Positions 1 through 6,289 of a stretch of DNA of 14,260 bases are shown here, piece after piece. Source of the stretch: Clostridia bacterium (GTDB lineage: Bacteria; Bacillota; Clostridia; Christensenellales; CAG-314); the NCBI GenBank assembly GCA_028710055.1, contig JAQUSX010000004.1, forward strand, positions 1 to 14,260, in the 5' to 3' direction. The number at the start of each line of letters is the position of its first letter. Within the stretch, counting starts at the first letter, position 1. The position numbers were made by a program, and so were the translations under genes. Below the pieces are notes generated by a model. That model searched no databases. It was not told where the DNA came from and saw only the letters and a list, made by a program, of their open reading frames with translations.

Positions 1-723
1 GTATGCTTTGCTCATGCCGTTTATTACGATCGTGCGGTCGTACATCTGCTGGCTTAGCGACGCTATCGAAATATGTTCTCCTTCGTAAATAAGTTTTTCG
101 TAAATCTCGTCCGCGATTACCCATACGTCGGGAAAATCTTTCAATACTTCGGCTACCGCTAAAATATCTTTTTTATCGTATACTGCTCCCGTGGGGTTGT
201 TGGGAGAGTTAAGTATTATCGCCTTGGTATTTTGGTTTAGAGCGGCTCTTAGTTTTTCGGGACGCACAATAAATCCGTCTTCGGGCAGACATTCCACCGT
301 TACCGCTTTGCCGCCGCAAATTTTTACAAGCTCTGGGTAGGTAAGCCAATACGGCGAAAGTATAACAACTTCGTCGCCTTCTTCTACCAACACTTGAAGA
401 GCGTTAAACAAAGAGTGTTTAGCTCCGTTAGATACCACTATTTGATTGGGTTTGTAGCTAAGACCGTTGTCTCGGCTGAGTTTTTCACAAATCGCTTTTT
501 TTAGCGCAGGCGTTCCGCCGCTTGCCGTGTATTTTGTCATGCCGTGGTCGAGAGCGTATTTTGCTCCGTCTATTATATATTGCGGCGTATTAAAATCAGG
601 TTCGCCGACTCCGAAAGACACCACGTCCACGCCTTGGCTAATTAGTTCGTTTGATTTTGCGGTGATTGCCAGCGTCAAGCTGGGCGATACCGTTAAGCTT
701 CTTTTGCTAAAACCCTTACCCAT
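1..723 (-). CDS. Class I aspartate-type aminotransferase, partial (C-terminus outside window)
   Basis: This is a PLP-dependent transaminase of fold type I, most like aspartate aminotransferases of the bacterial AspB group; it would interconvert aspartate/2-oxoglutarate and oxaloacetate/glutamate in the cytoplasm. The first 241 codons are visible. The N-terminus carries the substrate-loop pattern FGVGEPDFNTP, followed by TKYTASGGTPALKKAI, SNGAKHSLFNAL (PLP phosphate region), SPYWLTYPE, NSPNNPTGAVY (with the asparagine that binds the PLP ring) and ADEIYEKLIYEG (with the aspartate and tyrosine that contact the cofactor). The reading frame runs off the window at NGMSKAY; Lys239 is the expected Schiff-base lysine. 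The start is ATG at 723, preceded by AAGGAG at a good distance. About 150 residues should lie to the left. Exact substrate preference cannot be read from the sequence; related tyrosine, phenylalanine or alanine transaminases share these motifs. Confidence 0.93.
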   Translation of the reverse strand, partial: MGKGFSKRSLTVSPSLTLAITAKSNELISQGVDVVSFGVGEPDFNTPQYIIDGAKYALDHGMTKYTASGGTPALKKAICEKLSRDNGLSYKPNQIVVSNGAKHSLFNALQVLVEEGDEVVILSPYWLTYPELVKICGGKAVTVECLPEDGFIVRPEKLRAALNQNTKAIILNSPNNPTGAVYDKKDILAVAEVLKDFPDVWVIADEIYEKLIYEGEHISIASLSQQMYDRTIVINGMSKAY

Positions 724-761
724 TTTTATCTCCTTGAATATATCTTTTGTCGTCCAAATAC

Positions 762-789
762 ATAATATCACAAAGCTAAAAAAAGGCAA
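762..789 (-). promoter_or_regulatory. Likely sigma-A promoter of the aminotransferase gene
   Basis: On the minus strand, TTGCCT (784-789) is followed after 16 bases by TATTAT (762-767), about 40 bases before the aminotransferase start codon. Spacing and hexamers fit a housekeeping promoter; transcription start is not shown. Confidence 0.5.
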
Positions 790-962
790 CCGAAAAACCG
801 CATTTGTAGTGACATTAACGGCGTGTTTTGTTATAATTATTATAAGTTATTATTGGCGTTACTTTTAAAACAAAGAAACTTAGGCTTATCAATAATTTTT
901 TTATAAAATTTTGCTTGCATTATAACACTAATAAAAAGAAAAGAGAGAAATTACGGGGAATA

Positions 963-1652
963 ATGATAATTAACGGAATTGAAAAACTTTCATTAGTCGA
1001 CTACGACGGCGTTGCCGCATGCACCCTTTTTACGGGCGGGTGCAATTTCGCATGCCCATTTTGTCACAACTCTCCGCTTGTGTATTCTCAAAACTTACCC
1101 GTAATAGATAACGACGAAATTTTTGAGTTTTTAATCAAACGCAAAAACGTGCTTAACGGCGTCGTAATTACGGGCGGCGAACCGACGTTAAACCCCGACT
1201 TGCCCCAGTTTATCGCAAAAATTAAAACAATCGGATACAAGGTAAAACTCGATACCAACGGCACTAATCCGAAAATGCTTTCTCGGTTAATTGAAAAAAG
1301 GCTTGTGGATTATGTCGCAATGGATATAAAAAACAGCAAGGAAAAATACGCTCTTACCGCAGGCGTTAAAAAAATCGACCTTGCTTCTATTGAGCAAAGC
1401 ATAAAAATCCTTATGGATTCCGAAATTGAATACGAATTCCGCACGACTTTGGTTAAAGAATTTCACGAATTTTCCGATATGGAAAAAATAGCCGAATGGA
1501 TTAACGGCGCGCGTAAATACGTATTGCAAAAATTTACCGAACGCGAAACTTGTATAAAACTTGGTTTTAGTGAAATAGAAAAAGATATAGCGCAAAGTTA
1601 CCGTGATTATCTTGCGAAATATATTTCACAAGTTTTACTACGCGGTTATTGA
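963..1652 (+). CDS. nrdG: Anaerobic ribonucleotide reductase activating protein, NrdG2-type radical SAM enzyme
   Basis: This is a radical-SAM glycyl-radical activase. It would use a [4Fe-4S] cluster and S-adenosylmethionine to place the glycyl radical on NrdD. In the 229-residue form chosen here, the cluster motif is GCNFACPFC with Cys27, Cys31 and Cys34 (CX3CX2C), followed by the SAM-binding GGEPT at 71-75 and the LDTNGT strand near 96-101. The opening pattern (FTGGCNFACPFCHNSPLV) and length resemble the family annotated as anaerobic ribonucleoside-triphosphate reductase activating protein rather than the short E. coli NrdG. A TTG at 915 in the same frame would add 16 lysine-rich residues, but the ATG at 963 has GGGG just upstream and fits the family start better. 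The gene faces the nrdD operon tail to tail across a terminator region. A related activase for another glycyl radical enzyme is possible, but nrdD next door supports this call. Confidence 0.88.
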   Translation: MIINGIEKLSLVDYDGVAACTLFTGGCNFACPFCHNSPLVYSQNLPVIDNDEIFEFLIKRKNVLNGVVITGGEPTLNPDLPQFIAKIKTIGYKVKLDTNGTNPKMLSRLIEKRLVDYVAMDIKNSKEKYALTAGVKKIDLASIEQSIKILMDSEIEYEFRTTLVKEFHEFSDMEKIAEWINGARKYVLQKFTERETCIKLGFSEIEKDIAQSYRDYLAKYISQVLLRGY

Positions 1653-1706
1653 TTTTCAATTAGATAAAGTCCTAATACATTTTTGCTTTCAAACTTCTAA
1701 TAATGT

Positions 1707-1747
1707 TTCGACAAAAATTTTTAAGAATTTTTTTGTCGAATTTTTTT
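1707..1747 (+). terminator. Rho-independent terminator of nrdG
   Basis: TTCGACAAAAA (1707-1717) pairs with TTTTTGTCGAA (1730-1740), and a run of seven T follows directly at 1741-1747. The hairpin begins about 55 bases after the nrdG stop codon and is oriented for the plus strand. Confidence 0.75.
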
Positions 1748-1814
1748 AATATTTTTTCTGTCAATGCTAATAAAAAATTTTAAAAAAACAGTTAAACAGC
1801 TTTTTAGGCATAAA

Positions 1815-1847
1815 CAAAAAGAACTGTTAAAATAACAGTTCTTTTTG
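1815..1847. terminator. Bidirectional terminator between the convergent nrdG and flavoprotein genes
   Basis: A perfect 15-bp stem: CAAAAAGAACTGTTA (1815-1829) and its complement (1833-1847) around a three-base AAA loop. The stem ends in A5 on one side and T5 on the other, so it can terminate in both directions. It lies 22 bases beyond the stop of the minus-strand flavoprotein gene and acts as backup for nrdG. Confidence 0.85.
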
Positions 1848-1868
1848 CTAAGTAAATAAGAAAGGTTT

Positions 1869-2786
1869 TTACTTTTGTATTCCAAGATTCGTTATGTAAG
1901 CGCAAGCCGCCAATCCCGCTATCGCTCCGTCCGAGCTTGCGGTGGTAAGCTGGCGAATTTTTTTTGTTCGGCAATCTCCCGCAACGTATAGTCCCTGCGT
2001 TTTCGTCGCGCAGTCCTCGCCCGCTATTATGTAACCTTCTTTGTCAAGGTCGACAAGATTAACAAAACTTTTATTATCGGGCAGTTGTCCTATCGCTATA
2101 AACAACGCTTCCGTACGATGTTCGCATATTTCGCCGTTTTTGTTTTTATATGTAATTCCTTCAAGCTCGTTTTCGCCAATCAAACCGACTATCTGAGTAT
2201 CGGGATAAACGATTATGTTTTCTTTGGACTTCAACGCTTTTACCAGACTTTCGTCGCCGAAAAACTTATCAAACAGCGTAAACATATGCACTTTTGGACA
2301 ATAGTTTGACAGCAACAGCGAATATTGCAAAGCCGAGTTCGCGTCGCCTACCAAAGCGACTTCTTTTCCTTTGAAAAACGCTCCGTCGCATACCGCGCAG
2401 TACGATACGCCGTGACCGACAAAATCGGTTTCTTTGGGCAGACCCAAGTGTTTGTGTTTGACTCCCGCGGCTATTATTACGGCTTTGGCTTGATGCGTGT
2501 TGTAGTCCGTTACGACGGTAAAAATTTCGCCGTCTTTTTTTATTTCAATAACTTTTTCGAGTTCCAGTTCCGCTCCGAGAGCGGTTATTTGCTCAAAAAG
2601 GTTGTTAGCGAACTCGCTTCCCTTGATTTGTTTTAACGACGGAAAATTTTCCACTCTCGGCGATATAGCTACTTGACCGCCTATCGTTTCCTGTTCGAGC
2701 AGTAAAACGCTTTTTCCGCTCCTGAGAGCGTACAATGCAGCCGTCATACCCGCCGCGCCCGCGCCGACTATGATTATATCAATCAT
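1869..2786 (-). CDS. Thioredoxin-reductase-like flavoprotein lacking the usual NADPH-binding motifs
   Basis: A 305-residue protein of the low-molecular-weight thioredoxin reductase family. It shows the FAD-binding GAGAAG (8-13), a second FAD contact region IGGQVAISPRVENFP (35-49), the redox-active pair CAVC (130-133) and the C-terminal FAD motif AGDCRTKKIRQL with the RQ pair at 278-279. The middle domain is odd: the position of the NADPH dinucleotide motif GGGDSA reads GDANSA (147-152), and HRRxxFR, which holds the NADPH 2'-phosphate, is replaced by TLFDKFF (170-176), so none of its arginines remain. Known ferredoxin-dependent flavin thioredoxin reductases (FFTR) of clostridia lack the same two motifs, so the electron donor may be ferredoxin or another carrier rather than NADPH; this is inference. 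The start ATG overlaps the nrdD stop by four bases, and GGAG lies 7 bases upstream. The arrangement suggests it reduces the redoxin domain fused to NrdD. Confidence 0.88.
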   Translation of the reverse strand: MIDIIIVGAGAAGMTAALYALRSGKSVLLLEQETIGGQVAISPRVENFPSLKQIKGSEFANNLFEQITALGAELELEKVIEIKKDGEIFTVVTDYNTHQAKAVIIAAGVKHKHLGLPKETDFVGHGVSYCAVCDGAFFKGKEVALVGDANSALQYSLLLSNYCPKVHMFTLFDKFFGDESLVKALKSKENIIVYPDTQIVGLIGENELEGITYKNKNGEICEHRTEALFIAIGQLPDNKSFVNLVDLDKEGYIIAGEDCATKTQGLYVAGDCRTKKIRQLTTASSDGAIAGLAACAYITNLGIQK

Positions 2787-5155
2787 AATTTAACTCCGCT
2801 CTCGACGTATTTTTTGATTTCGCTGGCGTTTTCGTATCGGTCTACTTTTTCACCGTTAGGTACGAGTAATGTCGGGGCTTTTTTCACTCCGTATTTAGCC
2901 GTTTCGGTCGGATTTTCTTCCGCGTCTATGGTTTTATACGCTATTCCCGCCTTATCAAGCATCATTTTCGCCATTTTGCAGTTCGGGCATTCTTTGGTCG
3001 CGAAAAGCAAAATTTCGCTCGTTTTTGCCGTTGTTTTGGCTTTTTCTACTGTTTTATTGACCGTCGTATCTTTTTTGAGTACGGATTTATCGATATTGTA
3101 ATTTTGTCTTTCGCAGTATTCTTCGCGTTTGCCGTCGTTCCAGTTTTGAACGGGGCGGTAATAACCCGTTATACGGCTGTATACCTCGGATTTAGTGCCG
3201 CATTGAGGGCAAGTAAAATGCTCGCCTTCGATATAACCATGATTAGGGCATACCGAATACGTAGGCGAAAGAGTGTAATACGGCAGTTTGTAGTTTTCGG
3301 CTATCTTACGCACAAGCTCAGCCGCGGACTTCCAATCGGGAAGTTTCTGTCCCAAAAACGCGTGGAAAACCGTTCCCGAGGTATAAAGCGTTTGGAGTTC
3401 GTCTTGAATATCAAGCGCGGTAAAGATATCGTCGGTGTAGCCCACGGGTAAATGCGAGCTGTTTGTGTAATACGGAACGTCTTCGTTATTAGAAGCCGAG
3501 ATAATGTCGTGATAATATTTTTTGTCGTGTTTTGCTAGTCTATAAGACGCCGATTCCGCGGGGCTTGCTTCAAGGTTGTAAAGATCGCCGTAAAGCTCCT
3601 GATAATCCGACAGTCTTTCGCGCATAAAATTCAACACGTCTTTTGTAAACTGCTGCGCCGTCGTGTGAGTCAGGTCTTTTTTTACCCATCGCGCGTTCAA
3701 ACACGCTTCGTTCATACCGATAAGACCTATCGTTGAAAAATGGTTGTCAAACTTGCCCAGATAGCGCTTTGTGTACGGATAAAGTCCCGCGTCCAAAAGT
3801 TTTGTAATCGTGTTACGTTTTACTTTTAACGAGCGAGCCGATATATCCATCATTTTTTTCAGTCTGTTGTAAAATTCGTCTTCGTCTTTTGATAAATAAG
3901 CGATACGAGGCATATTTATCGTAACGACGCCGACAGAGCCCGTGCTTTCGCCGCTGCCGAAATATCCGCCCGATTTTTTACGCAGTTCCCTTAGGTCAAG
4001 GCGCAGTCTGCAGCACATACTGCGGACATCGCTGGGCTCCATATCGCTGTTGATATAGTTTGAAAAATACGGAGTGCCGTATTTTGACGTCATTTCAAAA
4101 AGAAGTTTGTTATTTTCCGTTTCCGACCAGTCAAAATCTTTTGTTATTGAATACGTCGGTATAGGATATTGGAAACCTCTGCCGTTGGCGTCGCCCTCTA
4201 TCATTATTTCGATAAAGGCTTTGTTGACCATCGCCATTTCTTTTTCGCAGTCGCGGTATTTGAAATTTGTTTCCTTGCCGCCGACAAGAGCGTTAAGTTC
4301 CGCCAAATCGTTAGGCACAACCCAGTCTAACGTGATATTAGTAAAAGGCGCTTGCGTACCCCATCTGCTGGGAGTGTTTACGCCGTAAACAAATGACTGA
4401 ACGCATTGTTTTACTTCTTTATAAGACAGATTGTCGGCTTTTACAAAAGGCGCAAGATAAGTATCGAAAGACGAAAACGCTTGCGCTCCCGCCCACTCGT
4501 TTTGCATAATGCCCAAAAAATTTACCATTTGGTTGCAAAGCGTTGATAAATGCGCCGCGGGCGAAGACGTGATTTTGCCCGACACGCCGCCTAAGCCTTC
4601 CAAAATAAGCTGTTTTAGCGACCAGCCCGCGCAGTAACCCGTAAGCATTGAAAGGTCGTGAACGTGAATGTCCGCGTTACGATGCGCTTGTTCTATTTCT
4701 TCGTCATATACTTCGGAAAGCCAGTAGTTTGCCGTTACCGCTCCCGAGTTATTGAGTATAAGTCCGCCGACGGAATAAGTCACCGTCGAGTTTTCTTTAA
4801 CCCGCCAGTCTTCTATTTTTAAGTAATTATTAACGGTTTTTTTGTAGTCGAGTATCGTCGTTTTAATATTACGCAGTTTTTCATGTTGTTTTCTGTAAAG
4901 GATATAGCACTTTGCGACGTCAACGTAACCTGCTTGTATCAAAACGACTTCTACGCTGTCTTGAATATCTTCGACGGTCACAACGTTATCGACCGTCTTA
5001 CGCGCAAAATCGGCGGTTACTCTTAGCGCAAGCATATCGAGTATGTCTTGCGTGTAATTTGTCTGTTTCGCGTCGAAAGCTTTTTGAATCGCGGTAGTGA
5101 TTTTTTTGATATCGAACGTTACGATATTACCATCTCTCTTCTTGACCCGTATCAT
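2783..5155 (-). CDS. nrdD: Class III (anaerobic) ribonucleoside-triphosphate reductase with C-terminal glutaredoxin-like domain
   Basis: NrdD makes deoxyribonucleotides from ribonucleotides without oxygen, using a glycyl radical. The 790 residues start with an ATP-cone allosteric domain (about 1-95). In the catalytic barrel, GYCAGW holds Cys175, and SMCCRLRLDLREL holds Cys381/Cys382, candidates for the thiyl-radical and partner cysteines. A zinc-site region follows with CPNH (636-639) and CPQC (649-652). The glycyl-radical motif is RITGYYRPVQNWNDGK, with Gly664. After a charged linker (about 684-711), a domain of about 79 residues resembles a NrdH/glutaredoxin redoxin: CPNC (723-726) and the cis-proline segment KKAPTLLV (Pro761). 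Ordinary NrdD ends shortly after the glycyl motif, so this is a fusion. The CC motif resembles NrdDs that use a redoxin rather than formate, which is inference from remembered family patterns. ATG at 5155 has AAAGGAGG upstream. The stop overlaps the next gene's start. Confidence 0.96.
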   Translation of the reverse strand: MIRVKKRDGNIVTFDIKKITTAIQKAFDAKQTNYTQDILDMLALRVTADFARKTVDNVVTVEDIQDSVEVVLIQAGYVDVAKCYILYRKQHEKLRNIKTTILDYKKTVNNYLKIEDWRVKENSTVTYSVGGLILNNSGAVTANYWLSEVYDEEIEQAHRNADIHVHDLSMLTGYCAGWSLKQLILEGLGGVSGKITSSPAAHLSTLCNQMVNFLGIMQNEWAGAQAFSSFDTYLAPFVKADNLSYKEVKQCVQSFVYGVNTPSRWGTQAPFTNITLDWVVPNDLAELNALVGGKETNFKYRDCEKEMAMVNKAFIEIMIEGDANGRGFQYPIPTYSITKDFDWSETENNKLLFEMTSKYGTPYFSNYINSDMEPSDVRSMCCRLRLDLRELRKKSGGYFGSGESTGSVGVVTINMPRIAYLSKDEDEFYNRLKKMMDISARSLKVKRNTITKLLDAGLYPYTKRYLGKFDNHFSTIGLIGMNEACLNARWVKKDLTHTTAQQFTKDVLNFMRERLSDYQELYGDLYNLEASPAESASYRLAKHDKKYYHDIISASNNEDVPYYTNSSHLPVGYTDDIFTALDIQDELQTLYTSGTVFHAFLGQKLPDWKSAAELVRKIAENYKLPYYTLSPTYSVCPNHGYIEGEHFTCPQCGTKSEVYSRITGYYRPVQNWNDGKREEYCERQNYNIDKSVLKKDTTVNKTVEKAKTTAKTSEILLFATKECPNCKMAKMMLDKAGIAYKTIDAEENPTETAKYGVKKAPTLLVPNGEKVDRYENASEIKKYVESGVKL

Positions 5156-5201
5156 CTTTTGTGCCTCCTTTAATAATTGTTAATAATTTTCGGTACCTAG
5201 T

Positions 5202-5230
5202 ATATTACACCACAGCCCTAGTGATGTCAA
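5202..5230 (-). promoter_or_regulatory. Probable promoter of the nrdD operon
   Basis: On the minus strand, a perfect -35 TTGACA (5225-5230) is followed after 17 bases by TAATAT (5202-5207). Transcription would start near 5195, leaving a leader of about 40 bases to the strong ribosome binding site. TATACT (5199-5204) overlaps as an alternative -10, with a longer spacer of 20. Confidence 0.65.
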
Positions 5231-5238
5231 GAGTAAAA

Positions 5239-5286
5239 ATACAATATTTAGTATTTTCTTTTTTAATAAAATACAACATATAGGTT
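5239..5286. promoter_or_regulatory. Tandem NrdR-box-like sites upstream of nrdD
   Basis: Two 16-base sites at 5239-5254 (ATACAATATTTAGTAT) and 5271-5286 (ATACAACATATAGGTT) match the known NrdR box consensus acaCwAtATaTwGtgt at 13 and 12 of 16 positions by my count, including almost all of the core. They are in the same orientation and separated by exactly 16 bases, so their centres are 32 bp or three helical turns apart. This is the usual arrangement of paired NrdR boxes, which repress ribonucleotide reductase genes when dATP is high. They lie just upstream of the proposed -35; a weaker promoter overlapping them (TTGTAT at 5271-5276, TACTAA at 5248-5253, 17-base spacer) is also possible. The nrdR gene itself is not in the window. 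Confidence 0.68.
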
Positions 5287-5344
5287 TTTTTAATATTTGC
5301 CATATTTCCCTTTTTTTAGACTTTTTTCAACTGGAATTTACGAT

Positions 5345-5386
5345 AGACAAACAAAAAATAAAGACCGCATAATAAGTATGCGGTCT
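5345..5386 (-). terminator. Rho-independent terminator of the asparaginase-transporter operon
   Basis: AGACCGCATA (5362-5371) pairs with TATGCGGTCT (5377-5386) over ten base pairs around a five-base loop. Read on the minus strand, the stem is followed by a T-rich tract. It sits about 20 bases after the stop codon of the transporter gene. Confidence 0.85.
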
Positions 5387-5406
5387 AGCAAACGTATTTA
5401 TTTTGT

Positions 5407-6267
5407 CTAAACTGCCGTCATATTTCTTTTCCGCGCCTGTTTTTTTTCATACAGCACGTTGGTTATAATAGAAGCCAATATTATTACTCCGCCGATAATA
5501 GTATAAATCCCGATCGGCTCGTGCAGAAAGACCGCTACCCATATCGGACCCAGTATGACTTCTATCGTAGAGATAAGCGACGCGTTAAAGCCCGAACAGT
5601 TTTTTATGCCTTTATCAAAGAAAATATAAGCTAGACCAATTTCCACCCCGCCCATAACGGCTACCCAGAGCCAGCTCATTGCAGGCATAGCTATAACTTC
5701 GGGTATAAAGAACAGCGTGAATAATATGCTAATGAACGAGCCGTAAATAGTCGAGTGAATAGAGCTTGATTTTGGTAAAGAATTTACAAAAAACAAACCC
5801 GAAAAAGACAGTCCGCCGATAAGAGCAATAATATCTCCCAGTATTGCGCCTCCGCCAATGTCACTGTAAAAAATAATAACTACGCCGATAACTGTCAAAA
5901 ACAAAACGAATAGCTGCATAAAAGCGGGCTTTTTCTTAAAATATAAACTCGACCATATAAGTACAAAAATAGGAGCGGTATAACAAAGCAATATAGCGTT
6001 ACCAGCCGACGTGTAATCAAGAGCTATATAATAAGAAATATTGTTGCCCAAGTAACACAGCGTTCCGATAACGATATGCCAATTTAACTTGAACTTAAAT
6101 TTTACTACGGGTAAAAGCACCGCAAGCGCAAAAAACGACCTCAATGCCACTAAAAGAATTGGATTGAGGTTTGCGAGTTTTGCGATCAACGCTGAAAAGC
6201 TCCACAACGTCGCCGTCAAAAATATCAGAAATTCACCCTTAAAGAAGGTACTTTTCGTTTTTATCAT
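5407..6267 (-). CDS. EamA/DMT-superfamily transporter
   Basis: A 286-residue inner-membrane protein with about ten hydrophobic segments, arranged as two repeated EamA units (roughly residues 10-135 and 140-275). Features typical of drug/metabolite transporters are TLWSFSALIAKL near the N-terminus, SAGNAILLCYTAPIFVLIWSSLYFKKKP at the end of the first repeat, and ISTIEVILGPIWVAVFLHEPIG at the equivalent place in the second. A basic tail (KKQARKRN) suggests a cytoplasmic C-terminus. The substrate cannot be read from sequence; members move amino acids, nucleotide sugars or other metabolites. The gene follows the asparaginase stop by 22 bases with no promoter or terminator between, so the two are probably co-transcribed, which makes an amino acid substrate plausible. 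No clear Shine-Dalgarno precedes ATG 6267, so translation may be weak or coupled to the gene upstream. Confidence 0.88.
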   Translation of the reverse strand: MIKTKSTFFKGEFLIFLTATLWSFSALIAKLANLNPILLVALRSFFALAVLLPVVKFKFKLNWHIVIGTLCYLGNNISYYIALDYTSAGNAILLCYTAPIFVLIWSSLYFKKKPAFMQLFVLFLTVIGVVIIFYSDIGGGAILGDIIALIGGLSFSGLFFVNSLPKSSSIHSTIYGSFISILFTLFFIPEVIAMPAMSWLWVAVMGGVEIGLAYIFFDKGIKNCSGFNASLISTIEVILGPIWVAVFLHEPIGIYTIIGGVIILASIITNVLYEKKQARKRNMTAV

Positions 6268-6289
6268 ATTTTTATAGCTATTTTATTTC

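Noticed and set aside
831..845. Perfect AT-only palindrome TTATAATTATTATAA between the aminotransferase and nrdG promoters
   Set aside because: All bases are A or T in an AT-rich spacer, and palindromes of this kind arise easily by chance; no regulator consensus fits.
467..868. Plus-strand open frame of 133 codons
   Set aside because: Most of it is antisense to the aminotransferase gene, whose motifs are unmistakable on the other strand. The tail runs into the promoter region, and there is no ribosome binding site or recognisable protein.
915..962. TTG start adding 16 residues to the nrdG product
   Set aside because: The extra residues are lysine-rich and unlike the family, whereas ATG at 963 is preceded by GGGG and starts where homologues do.
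5209..5224. A third NrdR-like half-site in the nrdD promoter spacer (TCACTA on the minus strand)
   Set aside because: Only one half matches; the centre is GC-rich (GGGC) instead of AT-rich, and spacing to the nearest good box is 14 rather than 15-16 bases.
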